DNA of 64,000 bases from Larsenimonas salina (GTDB lineage Bacteria > Pseudomonadota > Gammaproteobacteria > Pseudomonadales > Halomonadaceae). Under the pieces are notes generated by a model, which had not been told where the DNA came from, did not search any database, and saw only the letters and a program-made list of their open reading frames with translations. Positions within the stretch are counted from its first letter, which is position 1, and the number at the start of each line of letters is the position of its first letter. The stretch is taken from positions 1 to 64,000 of the forward strand of contig NZ_JAMLJJ010000002.1 of NCBI RefSeq assembly GCF_023736155.1, read 5' to 3'. The position numbers were made by a program, and so were the translations under genes. Below are positions 16,460 through 26,346 of this stretch, one piece after another.

Positions 16460-18214
16460 TCAGTGGGAATGGCGCGGAACGTCCGCACCGCGGCAGCCGC
16501 GCAGGAAGTCGAAGTCGCACCCTTCATCGGCCTGCAGAACGTGTTCGATGTAGAGCCCGCGGTAGCCGCCATCGCTTGCGATGGTGCGCGAGGCCTGGGT
16601 CGGGTCGCTGGCCTCCAGACGGCGCGCGATTTCGTCCTCGGCCACGTCCAGATGCAGGCGGCCGGTGTGGCAGTCGAGCTCGATCCAGTCGCCGTTTTCG
16701 ACCGCAGCCAGTGGCCCGCCGGCCCCGGCCTCGGGGGAAACATGCAAAACGACCGTGCCGTAGGCGGTGCCGCTCATGCGGGCATCCGAAATCCGCACCA
16801 TGTCGGTCACGCCCTGCTCGAGCAGCTTGGCAGGCAGCCCCATGTTGCCGACCTCGGCCATGCCGGGGTAACCGCGGGGGCCGCAGTGCTTCATGACCAG
16901 AATGTCGTCCTTGGTGACATCAAGCTCGGGGTCGTTGATGCGGGCCTTGTAATCCTCGAGGTTCTCGAACACCACGGCGCGGCCGCGGTGCACCATCAGC
17001 TCGGCCGTGGCCGCCGACGGCTTCAGCACCGCGCCCTTGGGGGCGAGGTTGCCGCGCAGGATGCAGATGCCGCCATCGTCGATCAGCGGGTTGTCGAGGG
17101 GGCGAATGACCTCGTCGCTGTAATTGGGCGCTTCCTTGACGTTGTCCCAGAGCGTCTTGCCGTTGGCGGTCAGCGCGCCGGGGTGGGGCAGACGGTCACT
17201 TTCCCCAAGGCGCCTGAGCACGGCCGGCAGGCCGCCGGCGTCGTAGAACTCTTCCATCAGAAAGCGCCCGGAGGGCTGAAGGTCGACCAGCGTCGGCGTG
17301 CCTCGGCCGATGCGGGACCAGTCGTCCATTTCAAGGTCGACGCCGATGCGCCCGGCAATGGCCTGCAGGTGAATCACGGCGTTGGTGGAACCCCCGATGG
17401 CGGCGTTGGTGCGAATGGCGTTTTCGAACGCGCCCCGGGTCAGGATTTTCGAAAGCTTCAGGTCTTCATGAACCATGTCGACGATGCGGTTGCCGGACAG
17501 GTGCGCCAGCACATAGCGCCGGGCGTCGACGGCCGGAATGGCGGCGTTGTGGGGCAGCGTCACGCCAAGAGACTCCGCCATGCAGGCCATGGTCGAGGCG
17601 GTGCCCATGGTGTTGCAGGTGCCGGCGGAGCGGGACATGCCGGCTTCGGCGCTCATGAACTCATCGAGGCTGATCTTGCCGGCCTTCACCTGCTCGGAGA
17701 GCTGCCAGACGATGGTGCCGGAGCCGATGTGCTTGCCGTGGTGCTTGCCGTTGAGCATCGGCCCGCCGGAGACCACGATGGCGGGCACATCGCAGCTTGC
17801 CGCCCCCATCAACAGCGCAGGCGTGGTCTTGTCGCAGCCGGTCAAGAGCACCACGCCATCGATGGGGTTGCCACGAATGGCCTCCTCCACGTCCATGCTC
17901 GCAAGGTTTCGGGTCAGCATCGCGGTCGGGCGCAGATTCGACTCGCCGTTGGAGAACACCGGAAATTCCACCGGTAGACCGCCGGCTTCCCAGATGCCGC
18001 GCTTGACGTGCTCGGCGAGCTGACGGAAGTGGGCGTTGCAGGGCGTGAGTTCCGAGAAGGTATTGCAGATGCCGATCACCGGCTTGTTGTTGAATTCGTG
18101 ATCGGGAATGCCCTGGTTTTTCATCCAGCTTCGGTACATGAAGCCGTTCTTGTCCGCGGTGCCGAACCATTGGGCGCTGCGGAGCTTAGTGGTCTTGGGA
18201 TCTTGGTGACTCAT
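16460..18214 (-). CDS. araC: Sugar-acid dehydratase, IlvD/Edd family (L-arabonate dehydratase type)
   Basis: Dehydrates an aldonic acid, most likely L-arabonate, to 2-keto-3-deoxyarabonate using an iron-sulfur cluster and Mg2+. It is 584 residues, standard for the family. Motifs include [15 protein letters not shown] (about 49-63), TGCDKTTPA (about 124-132) and [13 protein letters not shown] (about 193-205), with three cluster cysteines, and [15 protein letters not shown]. The product feeds the AraD1-dehydrogenase fusion 34 bp downstream. The start has a GAGGCACCC purine stretch upstream. Close relatives act on D-xylonate, galactonate or gluconate; arabonate is chosen from the AraD1/KGSADH context. 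The symbol follows sugar-acid usage and is not the AraC regulator. Confidence 0.8.
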   Translation of the reverse strand: MSHQDPKTTKLRSAQWFGTADKNGFMYRSWMKNQGIPDHEFNNKPVIGICNTFSELTPCNAHFRQLAEHVKRGIWEAGGLPVEFPVFSNGESNLRPTAMLTRNLASMDVEEAIRGNPIDGVVLLTGCDKTTPALLMGAASCDVPAIVVSGGPMLNGKHHGKHIGSGTIVWQLSEQVKAGKISLDEFMSAEAGMSRSAGTCNTMGTASTMACMAESLGVTLPHNAAIPAVDARRYVLAHLSGNRIVDMVHEDLKLSKILTRGAFENAIRTNAAIGGSTNAVIHLQAIAGRIGVDLEMDDWSRIGRGTPTLVDLQPSGRFLMEEFYDAGGLPAVLRRLGESDRLPHPGALTANGKTLWDNVKEAPNYSDEVIRPLDNPLIDDGGICILRGNLAPKGAVLKPSAATAELMVHRGRAVVFENLEDYKARINDPELDVTKDDILVMKHCGPRGYPGMAEVGNMGLPAKLLEQGVTDMVRISDARMSGTAYGTVVLHVSPEAGAGGPLAAVENGDWIELDCHTGRLHLDVAEDEIARRLEASDPTQASRTIASDGGYRGLYIEHVLQADEGCDFDFLRGCRGADVPRHSH

Positions 18215-18246
18215 GGGTGCCTCCTCAGGCAGGGTACGGTCGAAAA

Positions 18247-19644
18247 TCAGGCGATGAACGCGAACAGAAGCCAGGCCAGGCCAAAGGCCATGAGCGAAAT
18301 ACCCACCGACACCACGCTCCAGGTCGTGAGCATCGTGCGGGTCGAGACGCCCAGAAACCGTCCGACCAGCCAGAAGCCGGAATCGTTGACGTGGGAATAG
18401 CCGATGGCGCCGGCGACGATGGCGGTGACAATGCAGGCGGCCGGCAGGCCCGCGAGTTCCGGTGCGGCAAGTACCGCCGGAGCCATGATGCCGGCGGCGG
18501 TGGTACCGGCAACGGTTGCCGAGCCCTGGGCGATGCGGATGACCGAGGCGATCACATAGCCCGCAACGATCAGCGGCATGCCGATCTCATTGAGGCTGCC
18601 GGCCAGGGCCGTGCCGATGCCGCTTTGGGTCAATACGGTGCCGAACATGCCGCCGGCGCCGGTAATCAAAATGATCGAGCACACCGGGGCCATCGCGTTT
18701 TCGACGATGTCGTTGATGGCGTTCATGCCGCCGTTCCGGGCGCGCTTCAATACCAAAAGCCACATCGCGACCAGGGTGCTGATCAGAAGCGCCATCGGGG
18801 TTTCACCGATCAGCATCAGCACATCAAGCAGGGGGTTATCCTCAGGCAGCGTGCCGCTCGAGATCAGGGTAGAAAGCCCGGTGTTCATGAAGATCAGAAG
18901 AAGCGGCAGCAGCAGAACCAGCAGTACGGTCGAAAAGGCCGGCGGCTCGGCGTCGTCTGTGTGGGCATCACCCAGCATGTCCGGCACGCTCTGGTAGGGC
19001 GTGCGGTTGGCCAGAAACACCGAGAGGCGATAGCCCATCACGTACCAGGTCGGAAGTCCGACCAGAAGGCCCACGAACAGCACCTGGCCGATGTCGGCGT
19101 GAAGGAAGACCGCCGCAGCCACCGGACCCGGGTGCGGCGGCATCAGGGCGTGCATGACCAGCCCCGCGCCGCCGACCGGCAGGCCGAACAGCAGGATCGA
19201 GCTTTTAAGCTCGCGGGCGATGGCGTAAATGATCGGCAGCATCACCACGTAGGCGGCGTCGAGAAAGATCGGGAAGCAAAACAGCAGCGCGGCGACCGAA
19301 AGCCCGAAGGGGGCGCGGTCACGGCCGCAGGCGCGGATGAGCGTATCGGAGAGCACACGCGCCCCGCCGGAGGTAGCGACAATGCGCCCGAGCACGGCGC
19401 CGAACCCGATCAGCAGCGCAACGTTGCCAAGCGTCTTGCCGAAGCCCCCGATCAACGTGTCCATCAGGTTGGAAACATCGATGCCGGTGGCGATCGCCGT
19501 GCCGATGCTGACCAGCACCAGGGCGAAGAACGGGTGCAGCTTGATCCGAATGATCAGGGTCAAGAGCACCGCGATGGCTACAGCGCAAATGATCAACAGC
19601 GTCGGCGTCGAGAGTGCCGTGTTGGCAGCCTCTTGTGGGTTCAT
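18247..19644 (-). CDS. GntP family sugar-acid:H+ symporter
   Basis: 465-residue inner-membrane permease of the gluconate:H+ symporter family with about 12-14 hydrophobic segments. Family features include GFGKTLGNVALLIGFGAVLGRI (about 47-68), MPPHPGPVAAA and the closing HVNDSGFWLVGRFLGVS. ATG 19644 has GGGAGA 8 nt upstream and fits family starts; the frame is open further upstream without homology. It is first in the sugar-acid operon (33 bp before the dehydratase), so it probably imports the aldonate broken down by the downstream enzymes. A second, about equally long GntP protein lies at 53532-54911 in the idonate operon. Confidence 0.88.
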   Translation of the reverse strand: MNPQEAANTALSTPTLLIICAVAIAVLLTLIIRIKLHPFFALVLVSIGTAIATGIDVSNLMDTLIGGFGKTLGNVALLIGFGAVLGRIVATSGGARVLSDTLIRACGRDRAPFGLSVAALLFCFPIFLDAAYVVMLPIIYAIARELKSSILLFGLPVGGAGLVMHALMPPHPGPVAAAVFLHADIGQVLFVGLLVGLPTWYVMGYRLSVFLANRTPYQSVPDMLGDAHTDDAEPPAFSTVLLVLLLPLLLIFMNTGLSTLISSGTLPEDNPLLDVLMLIGETPMALLISTLVAMWLLVLKRARNGGMNAINDIVENAMAPVCSIILITGAGGMFGTVLTQSGIGTALAGSLNEIGMPLIVAGYVIASVIRIAQGSATVAGTTAAGIMAPAVLAAPELAGLPAACIVTAIVAGAIGYSHVNDSGFWLVGRFLGVSTRTMLTTWSVVSVGISLMAFGLAWLLFAFIA

Positions 19645-19816
19645 ATCGATCTCCCGATCCTTGAATGGGCGTCGCCACCGCGTTTTGCTCGGTGATGACG
19701 AAACGCCGAGCCGCCAGGTGGCGAGGGCGTGCCGGGAAACATACGCCCAAATGGCTATATCAGAATAATGTTGAAAATGACTTAATCCGATACCGTTTAC
19801 GTTATGACTCGAGGGA

Positions 19817-20794
19817 ATGGGCCACGCCATGGGCGATCTGGATGAGCATTGGTTTTTCAAGGCGCGACTAAAGTTGCGCCACCTTTACCTGTTCGTCGTA
19901 GTGGGCGAGCAGGGCAATCTGCATAGGAGCGCGGAGCTGATGGGCATTTCCCAGCCCGCGGCCTCGCGGCTTTTGGCCGAGATCGAGCAGCGCCTCGGGC
20001 AATCGCTGTTCGACCGTCACGGCCGGGGGCTTGAACCCAACGCCTACGGTGAGCTGATGATTCGTCGCGCCCGCGCCGTGCTCGATGAGCTGATTGGTGC
20101 CGGCATGGAATTCAATGCGCTTAAGGCCGGGCTTGCCGGCGTAGTCAACATCGGCGCGGTGATGGAGCCGGCCATTTCACAGGTGCCGCTTGCCATTGAG
20201 CAGGCGCACAACACCAGCCCGGCACTCAAGCTGACGCTTCAGGTCGCCAACAGCCACACCCTGGTGCAGGGGTTGATGGAAGGCCGGTTCGATTTCGTGA
20301 TCGCCCGCGTGCCGGCGGGCTTTCCCTCTGAGGCGTTCGTGTTCGAGGAGATCGATGAGGAAGAGCTTTGCTTCGTGTGCAGCCAGCGTCATCCGCTCGC
20401 TGCAAGCGACGACCCCGACCTTGCCGAGCTTGCAGCCTCGCCCTGGTCGATCCAGCCGCCCGGCACGCTCATGCGTCAGCGCATCGAGGATCTGTTTCGC
20501 CATCGGGGCGTGGCGTTTCCGTCCTGGGTGGTGGACACCTCGGATTTGCCGGCGGCGCTTGCCCTGGTCGACCGCTCCGAGTTCATTACCGTCACCATTC
20601 GTCGAGTGGCCGAGCTTCTGTGTGACCCGACCCGCTTTGCGATCCTGAGTGCGCGCAGCCGCTTGAGCGTGCAGCCCTATGGCTTGGTGAGCCTTCGACG
20701 CACCAGGCTCTCGCCGGCGGTGGCCCGGGTCATGGACATCTTTCGACACAACATGGCAGCGTCTCGCACCGACACGCTGCCCGGCGTACATTGA
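19817..20794 (+). CDS. LysR family regulator, divergent to the sugar-acid operon
   Basis: 325 residues (321 if ATG 19829 is used; GAGGGA at 19811 abuts the first ATG). An N-terminal winged helix-turn-helix spans about residues 15-75 (LRHLYLFVVVGEQGNLHRSAELMGISQPAASRLLAEIE, quoted here only by its ends: LRHLYLF to LLAEIE). A substrate-binding domain follows from about 105. It resembles the GbpR/GalR group of LysR regulators that govern sugar and sugar-acid genes. It is transcribed away from the permease gene 173 bp off, the classic layout for a LysR protein controlling its neighbour. A CGCCA-GG-TGGCG palindrome (19712-19723) lies between them. Confidence 0.85.
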   Translation: MGHAMGDLDEHWFFKARLKLRHLYLFVVVGEQGNLHRSAELMGISQPAASRLLAEIEQRLGQSLFDRHGRGLEPNAYGELMIRRARAVLDELIGAGMEFNALKAGLAGVVNIGAVMEPAISQVPLAIEQAHNTSPALKLTLQVANSHTLVQGLMEGRFDFVIARVPAGFPSEAFVFEEIDEEELCFVCSQRHPLAASDDPDLAELAASPWSIQPPGTLMRQRIEDLFRHRGVAFPSWVVDTSDLPAALALVDRSEFITVTIRRVAELLCDPTRFAILSARSRLSVQPYGLVSLRRTRLSPAVARVMDIFRHNMAASRTDTLPGVH

Positions 20795-20832
20795 GCGCCA
20801 TTCGTTAACGGGCGACCCAGGGGGAGAGGGAC

Positions 20833-21558
20833 GTGCATCACTGGATATATCTGCTGGATCTGGCCGGGGTGGTCGTGTTCGCGCTGTCCGGTATCGCGCT
20901 TGCGTGCCGCGTACGGATGGATCCGATCGGCATGCTGGTGCTGGCGGCGGTCACCGGCATCGGTGGGGGCACGCTGCGGGATCTGCTGCTCGGGGTGCGT
21001 CCGGTGTTCTGGGTGACCGACCCGACCTACCTCTGGGTCATTTTGGCCACGGTGATCGTGTCGATGGTGGGGCTTCATTTCGTCCACCACCTGCCAAAGC
21101 GGCTGCTGTCGATTCTCGACGCCTTCGGGCTTGCGCTTTTTACCGTGCTTGGGGCCAACAAGGCGATGATGCTTGACTACACCGGCATCGTCGCGGTGCT
21201 GATGGGGCTTTTGACCGGTGTGGCCGGGGGCGCCTGCCGAGATGTGCTGGCCGGGCGTATTCCGATGGTGCTCAGACAGGAGATCTACGCCACCGCCTCG
21301 ATTCTGGGGGCGGCGGCCTATGTGGCGCTGGTTGAGGTCGGCGCCTTCGAGGGCCTCGCCCTTGCCCTTGGGCTCGGGGTCACGCTGATGCTTCGCTTGA
21401 GCGCGATCTACTGGCATCTGGCGCTGCCGACCTTCGTGTGGTTGCCGCGGCCGGAGGAGGAGCGCTACGACCCCGAGCGTGACCCGTTGCCGCCGGGGGA
21501 TCAGCGTCGACACAAGCGGGTGCAGGTGGTGGCCTCCCGCCCGCGGCGCCGGCAATGA
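20833..21558 (+). CDS. TRIC family cation channel (YicG/UPF0126)
   Basis: 241-residue membrane protein of two repeated three-helix units, the trimeric intracellular cation channel fold. Each unit has a Gly-rich motif: GIGGGTLRDLLLG and GVAGGACRDVLAG. Bacterial members conduct monovalent cations; E. coli YicG is uncharacterised. The start is GTG 20833 with GGGGGAGAGGG upstream. The C-terminus is basic (RRHKRVQVV). It follows the LysR gene at 38 bp and may be cotranscribed, without an evident functional link. Confidence 0.85.
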   Translation: MHHWIYLLDLAGVVVFALSGIALACRVRMDPIGMLVLAAVTGIGGGTLRDLLLGVRPVFWVTDPTYLWVILATVIVSMVGLHFVHHLPKRLLSILDAFGLALFTVLGANKAMMLDYTGIVAVLMGLLTGVAGGACRDVLAGRIPMVLRQEIYATASILGAAAYVALVEVGAFEGLALALGLGVTLMLRLSAIYWHLALPTFVWLPRPEEERYDPERDPLPPGDQRRHKRVQVVASRPRRRQ

Positions 21559-21630
21559 CAATGATGAGAACGCAGGGGGCGTGCCAAGCGACTACGCTTG
21601 GGGCATCACTTTCGACTCGAGGCTTTCATC

Positions 21631-22038
21631 ATGCCGGAGCTTACGCTGTTCTATGATGGCGCCTGCCCCCTGTGCGTGCGCGAAGTGCGCCACCTCACCC
21701 GGCTGGATATCCACGGGCGCATTTGCTGTGAGGACATCCAGCAGCCGGATTTCTCAACGCGCTACCCCGACATCGACCCGGACGAGGCTCGAACGATCCT
21801 GCTGGCTCGTGACGGCAACGATCACACCTTGAAGGGGCTTGATGTGACGCATCGCGCCTGGTCGCTGGTCGGGCGGGGGGCGCTTACCGCGCCGCTTCGC
21901 TGGCCGCTCGTGCGTCCGGTCGCCGACCGGGTCTATCTATGGTTTGCCCGTAACCGCTACACCATCTCCGGCGTGCTGACCGGCAAGCGCCGCTGCGACA
22001 GCTGTGCGTCCGGCCAGTGCGACATCGATAAGAACTAG
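21631..22038 (+). CDS. DCC family thiol-disulfide oxidoreductase-like protein (DUF393)
   Basis: 135 residues. FYDGACPLCVREV at the N-terminus is the DUF393 signature, with a CxxC typical of thioredoxin-like proteins; a second cysteine group (CDSCASGQC) closes the protein. ATG 21631 is preferred (GAGG upstream, family start) over an upstream TTG at 21598. It is three bases before mpg, so it is probably cotranscribed with it. Redox role inferred; substrate unknown. Confidence 0.85.
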   Translation: MPELTLFYDGACPLCVREVRHLTRLDIHGRICCEDIQQPDFSTRYPDIDPDEARTILLARDGNDHTLKGLDVTHRAWSLVGRGALTAPLRWPLVRPVADRVYLWFARNRYTISGVLTGKRRCDSCASGQCDIDKN

Positions 22039-22041
22039 GAA

Positions 22042-22692
22042 ATGCTCTTGTCCGCGTTTGAACTGACTTCCGAGGCGCCCTCTTCGGGGGCTGCCCAACC
22101 CACGCCGCTCGAGCGCGCGTTCTACGCCCGCGATACACTCGAGATCGCCCGTGAACTGCTCGGCTGCCGGCTGGTGGTCGAGCGCGACGGCGAGCGCCTG
22201 GTCGGGCGCATTACCGAAACCGAGGGCTATCTCGGCTTTGCCGACACCGCCTGCCACTCCTCCCACGGGCGCACGCCCCGTACCGAGGTGATGTTTGGCC
22301 CGCCGGGGTACGCCTACGTCTACCTGATCTACGGCATTCACGACATGCTCAACCTCGTCGTTGGCCCCGAGGATGATCCCTGTGCGGTATTGATCCGCGC
22401 CATCGAGCCGCTCGAGGGCGAGGCCACCATGATCGCCCATCGGCGAGGCAAGAAGGGTCGGGAGCTTGCCAACGGGCCCGGCAAGCTCACCCAGGCGCTC
22501 GGCATCACCAAGGCGCGCTTCAACCGCCATGACGTCTGTCTCGGTGACGGGCTTTGGGTCGAGCCGGGCGAGCCGATCGACGACGCCGACGTGGTGACCG
22601 GCCCGCGCATCGGCATCGACTACGCCGAGCCCGAACACCGCGACGCCCCGTGGCGGTTTCTGGTCAAGCGACGCAAGACGGGGCGTGCGTGA
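22042..22692 (+). CDS. mpg: DNA-3-methyladenine glycosylase (AAG/Mpg family)
   Basis: 216-residue base-excision repair enzyme that removes alkylated purines from DNA. Family motifs are ARELLGCRL, ETEGYLG(F) with the catalytic Glu of ITETEGY, MFGPPGYAYVYLIYGIHDMLN, VLIRAIEP, and NGPGKLTQALGI, all in the expected order. The N-terminus (about 20 residues) is a non-conserved extension. It is tightly coupled to the DCC gene upstream. The 143 bp after it hold no gene. Confidence 0.92.
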   Translation: MLLSAFELTSEAPSSGAAQPTPLERAFYARDTLEIARELLGCRLVVERDGERLVGRITETEGYLGFADTACHSSHGRTPRTEVMFGPPGYAYVYLIYGIHDMLNLVVGPEDDPCAVLIRAIEPLEGEATMIAHRRGKKGRELANGPGKLTQALGITKARFNRHDVCLGDGLWVEPGEPIDDADVVTGPRIGIDYAEPEHRDAPWRFLVKRRKTGRA

Positions 22693-22835
22693 CTTATCCT
22701 TTGGCGCTTACAGGCGCCCTCACAGGCTTAATTTGAGCTCTGAACGAGCAGTATTTTTTGATCGAAGCCAGAAGCCTGCGTTTCGCTGTCAGGCGACTGT
22801 GGGTTTAAGCCGCTCGAGGGAGGTGAATGGAGTCA

Positions 22836-23792
22836 CTACCTCTCTACTTTATCGAATAGCCCACCGGACATATATTTGAGCCCCGTGTCGCATGCAACGG
22901 TTACAACGGTTTTTCCAGGCCCAAGTTCCTTAGCAATTTTGAGTGCGGCCGCGACGTTAATTCCCGTGGAGGTTCCTGCGAGAATGCCTTCTTGTTCAGC
23001 GAGGGCTCTGCACATCTCACGGCCTTCGGATTCGTCGATGTCCCATACTTCGTCATAGAGCTGTGCGTCTAGAAACGGGGGAATGAATCCAATACCGATT
23101 CCCTCGACGTGATGTTCTCCCGGGTAGCCCTTGGACATCATCGGCGATGAGGCCGGCTCTAATACGTAGATTTTCGTTTCGCGATCAATGTTCTTTAAAA
23201 CGTTGGCAACGCCCATGATCATCCCGGCAACACCCGCCGCACCACAAAAAGCATCTACGCCTTGGGGAAACTGCTCGGCGATTTCCTGACCAATTACTTC
23301 GTAACCGATCAAGGCATCACGGTTGGAGAATTGATCCGTAAGATAAAAATCCGGTTGCTCTCCGTATTCGACCGACCGACTCACCATTTTTGGAATTAAA
23401 TCTGCGCCGATCTTGCCGGATTCGCTATGCACCAGCTCTAGGTCCGAACCGAATGCCGCCATCGTTTTCAGCTTTTCCGAGGCAAAGGCATTGGAGGAAA
23501 TGATCTTGAAGGGATAGCCTTTTACGGCACATACAAAGGCAAGCGAGGAGCCAGTACTGCCTCCGCTGGCTTCTACCACCGTCATCCCTTTTTTTAGATT
23601 TCCTTTTTGCTCAGCCCCCTCGATCATGGTTTTTGCCATGCGGTCTTTGTAAGAGCCGGTTGGGTTGAAATACTCTAGTTTCACATAAACATCGGCATGC
23701 TCAGGCGTAATAAGCTTATTAAGCTTGACCACGGGAGTATTGCCGATCGCCTCTAACATACTGCTGCAGTTTTTAAGGGTGCTTTCTTTCAT
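22836..23792 (-). CDS. Cysteine-synthase-family PLP enzyme
   Basis: 318 residues of the CysK/cystathionine beta-synthase fold. The PLP lysine lies in NPTGSYKDRMAK (about 44-55), and the phosphate loop GTSTGIN is near 270. The substrate loop reads EASGGSTGSS, where true O-acetylserine sulfhydrylases have TSGNTG, so the amino-acid substrate may differ. GC is lower than in neighbours. It lies on the same strand as the sulfide and persulfide genes further upstream (289 bp gap), so a role in trapping sulfide into an amino acid is plausible but inferred. The 23793-24080 gap shows no gene. Confidence 0.78.
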   Translation of the reverse strand: MKESTLKNCSSMLEAIGNTPVVKLNKLITPEHADVYVKLEYFNPTGSYKDRMAKTMIEGAEQKGNLKKGMTVVEASGGSTGSSLAFVCAVKGYPFKIISSNAFASEKLKTMAAFGSDLELVHSESGKIGADLIPKMVSRSVEYGEQPDFYLTDQFSNRDALIGYEVIGQEIAEQFPQGVDAFCGAAGVAGMIMGVANVLKNIDRETKIYVLEPASSPMMSKGYPGEHHVEGIGIGFIPPFLDAQLYDEVWDIDESEGREMCRALAEQEGILAGTSTGINVAAALKIAKELGPGKTVVTVACDTGLKYMSGGLFDKVER

Positions 23793-24080
23793 GCAATCAC
23801 CTAAATTCTGTACGAATAAAACATGGGATATACGGTAATAGTAAGTCTACACATTGTATGAACTTCAACCCGGCCGGCAGCCACTCGAACCAGCGGAGGT
23901 GGGAGCTGAGTTACGTCCCACATCTTGAACAGGATCTAGTAACACATGCACTCCACTGTAGAAATACGCCAAGATTAAGTCTCAGGTTGAAGCGCAAAAG
24001 GGCAACCTAATTAACGTTACAGTGCATCTTCGGTTATAGCATTGCCCTCGGCGTGCGATAACAGCACAAGTGAGTCTTGA

Positions 24081-25325
24081 TCAGACCCGTGCCTTTGGTT
24101 TGGCCAGCCATTCGTGGCCCTTGAGCATTAGATTCCAATAGATAAACGGTAATTGCTGGGCCTTTATATGCCAGCCAAGCTTGGTTGGCCGAGTTGCCTG
24201 ATTAATCCAAGAGGGAAACGAGGGTTGCAGCTTGCCTGCGTAGCCAAACTCGGCCAACACTACGCGGCCGCGTTCAACTGTGAGCGGGCACGCCCCATAG
24301 CCTAAATACCCAGAAGGCAGTGGCTTTCCATCCATTGCAGCCAATAGGTTGTCTGCAACGACTGGCGCTTGCTTTCGAACAGCCGCGGCGGTCTTAGCGT
24401 TGCCTGTTCCGCTTGCATCCCCAAGCCCGAAAATGTCGCTGAAACGAGCATGCTGCAGCGTCTCTGCGTTGAGATCCAGCCAGCCACTCTCATTGGCTAA
24501 CGAGGATTCACGTACTAGGCGGGGTGCTCGCTGAGGGGGGACAACGTGGAGCATATCGAAGTCCATCTCGACTTCTTTACTGCCTTCGTCGCTGGTCTGG
24601 CGAAAACGTGCCTTTTGAGCAGGGCCGTCCACCGCAATGAGGGTATGTTGGAACTGTGTTCGAACCCCATAACGTTGTACGTATTCATTCAGCGCGGGTA
24701 CGAACTCCGGGACGCCGAACATGACCCCACCTGCGTTGCAAAAATGGACATCGATGTGTTCGAGAACACCCTGTTTCTCCCATTCATAGCAGGAAAGGTA
24801 CATTGCCTTTTGGGGAGCACCCGCGCACTTGATCGGCATTGGCGGTTGGGTAAATAAGGCCTTGCCTGAGCGCATCGACTGCACGAGCGACCATGTGTAT
24901 GGCGCGAGATCGAAGCGGTAGTTAGAGGTTACCCCGTTTTTACCGAGCGTTTCCTCTAGGCCGTCTATTGCTTGCCAGTCAAGCTCGAGACCCGGTGCGA
25001 TCACTAGCATGGTGTAACCGAGCGTCGTGCCGTTGGCGAGCGTGACTTGGCGAGACTCCGGGTGCAGCTGTTCTGCCGCAGTTTGGTGCCACGTCACGAA
25101 CGCTGGCATCAACGATTGCATCGAGCGTCTGGTTTGCTCTGCAGTGAATACCCCGCCACCGACCAGCGTCCAGCCAGGCTGGTAGTAGTGATCTCTTGCG
25201 GGCTCTACGATAGCGATATCGAGGTCGGAACGACGTTTATAAAGGCTTGCGGCGACGGCAAGACCTCCGGCGCCCCCACCGATGATGACGATATCGTGGT
25301 GCCGTTCACTCACTGCTTCATTCAT
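24081..25325 (-). CDS. Sulfide:quinone oxidoreductase, SQRDL-like
   Basis: 414-residue FAD enzyme that oxidises sulfide and passes electrons to the quinone pool at the inner membrane. A Rossmann motif IVIIGGGAGGLAVAASL is near the start. Redox cysteines lie in PIKCAGAPQKAMYLSC (about 166-182) and in YGACPLTVERGRVVLAEFGY (about 340-360), the pattern of the type II/mitochondrial SQRDL branch. ATG 25325 starts before the FAD motif; ATG 25364 is an alternative with AAAGG 5 nt upstream. The gene follows the persulfide dioxygenase by 17-57 bp and is surely cotranscribed; together they take sulfide to persulfide and then to sulfite. Confidence 0.88.
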   Translation of the reverse strand: MNEAVSERHHDIVIIGGGAGGLAVAASLYKRRSDLDIAIVEPARDHYYQPGWTLVGGGVFTAEQTRRSMQSLMPAFVTWHQTAAEQLHPESRQVTLANGTTLGYTMLVIAPGLELDWQAIDGLEETLGKNGVTSNYRFDLAPYTWSLVQSMRSGKALFTQPPMPIKCAGAPQKAMYLSCYEWEKQGVLEHIDVHFCNAGGVMFGVPEFVPALNEYVQRYGVRTQFQHTLIAVDGPAQKARFRQTSDEGSKEVEMDFDMLHVVPPQRAPRLVRESSLANESGWLDLNAETLQHARFSDIFGLGDASGTGNAKTAAAVRKQAPVVADNLLAAMDGKPLPSGYLGYGACPLTVERGRVVLAEFGYAGKLQPSFPSWINQATRPTKLGWHIKAQQLPFIYWNLMLKGHEWLAKPKARV

Positions 25326-25382
25326 TAAGAGGGCCTCGTTGATTGATGAATGATGACTAGGCATGGCCTTTGGGGGGCCTGC

Positions 25383-26297
25383 TCATTCCCAAGCCGCTGT
25401 TTTAAGCGCGTCGAGTGGAATCTTTAGGTACCGCTTTCCGTTACTCTCAGGTTTAGGAAGACGCCCACCCAGTATGTTGACCTGCAGCGCGTGTAAAATC
25501 AGTTTTGGCATGGGCAGCTCGCTGTCTCGTTGAGTGCGCAGAGCAACGTATTCAGCTTCGCCTATTTTGCCGAGCTGATGCTTATTGTGTTCGCGCTGCT
25601 CTTTCACCGTGCTTTCCCATTGCGGCTCACGGCCGTCGGGCATGTAATCGTGACCGGTAAAGAGGCGTGTTGTGTCGGGCAGGGCCAAAATCGCTTGGAT
25701 CGAGTGCCACAACTGATTGGCGCTGCCTCCGGGAAAGTCAGTGCGAGCCGTACCAAAATCGGGCTGAAACAGCGTGTCGTGTACGAAGGCGGCATCGCCG
25801 ATGACATAAGTGACCGAGGCCAGCGTATGCCCTGGCGAGTGCATCACTTGGCAGCTAATGTCTCCCAGCTTGAACGTGTCTCCCTCGTCAAAAAGAGAAT
25901 CCCACTGGCTTCCGTCGTCTTCGAAATCGGTGAAGTTGTAGAGTGTTTTCCATAAGGATTGGACTTGGGTTACCGGTTTGCCGATGGCGGTCGGCGCGCC
26001 GGTCTTCTCATGCAGATAACGTGCGGCAGAGAAATGATCTGCGTGCGGGTGCGTATCCAGTATCCATTCGACCTCGAAATGTTTGCGCGCAATATAGGCC
26101 AGTAGCGTGTCTGCCTGGTGCGTTGCCGTGGAACCGGACTTTTCATCGTAATCGAGTACGGGATCGATGATTGCGCAGCGACGCGTTCTAGGGTCGCTAA
26201 CGACGTACTGAATGCTAAAGGTGCGGGGGTCGAAAAAGCCGGCGACATCGGGTGCATCACCATGTCGACTGCCTGATGAAAGAGCGAAGGTGTTCAT
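25383..26297 (-). CDS. Persulfide dioxygenase-like MBL-fold protein (Blh/ETHE1 group)
   Basis: 304-residue metallo-beta-lactamase-fold non-heme iron enzyme. Metal ligands are visible in THPHADHFSAARYL (about 81-94), HSPGHT (about 149-154) and FTGHDYMP (about 214-221). Length and the long C-terminal region match Blh-type proteins, which oxidise glutathione persulfide to sulfite. It is the first gene of the sulfide operon, with SQR directly after it. An 8-bp inverted repeat around the promoter (26347-26373) is a likely operator; related operons use BigR or FisR. Confidence 0.85.
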   Translation of the reverse strand: MNTFALSSGSRHGDAPDVAGFFDPRTFSIQYVVSDPRTRRCAIIDPVLDYDEKSGSTATHQADTLLAYIARKHFEVEWILDTHPHADHFSAARYLHEKTGAPTAIGKPVTQVQSLWKTLYNFTDFEDDGSQWDSLFDEGDTFKLGDISCQVMHSPGHTLASVTYVIGDAAFVHDTLFQPDFGTARTDFPGGSANQLWHSIQAILALPDTTRLFTGHDYMPDGREPQWESTVKEQREHNKHQLGKIGEAEYVALRTQRDSELPMPKLILHALQVNILGGRLPKPESNGKRYLKIPLDALKTAAWE

Positions 26298-26346
26298 GAG
26301 GGCTCCTTAAAGAAGTACATCCTCAGGATAACCTATAAAAAAGTTA

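Noticed and set aside
16426-16743. N-terminal extension of the fused sugar-acid gene to 16743
   Set aside because: It would overlap the dehydratase gene's end by over 280 bp, lacks homology, and a good Shine-Dalgarno precedes ATG 16425.
16451-17977. Long plus-strand ORF (508 codons) over the dehydratase gene
   Set aside because: Exact antisense of a well-conserved IlvD/Edd enzyme; its sequence is His/Gly/Ala/Val-rich without motifs, as expected from a GC-rich shadow frame.
18217-19695. Plus-strand ORF of 492 codons opposite the GntP permease
   Set aside because: Charged, Gln/His/Arg-rich low-complexity antisense of a membrane protein; no domain.
19817-20794. LysR gene as the regulator of the idonate operon
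   Set aside because: It is over 30 kb away; the idonate promoter carries LacI/GntR-type palindromes, and the LysR gene diverges from its own sugar-acid operon.
23793-24080. Possible gene or RNA in the gap between the cysteine-synthase-like gene and SQR
   Set aside because: Frames are short, and no terminator, tRNA or conserved element was recognised.
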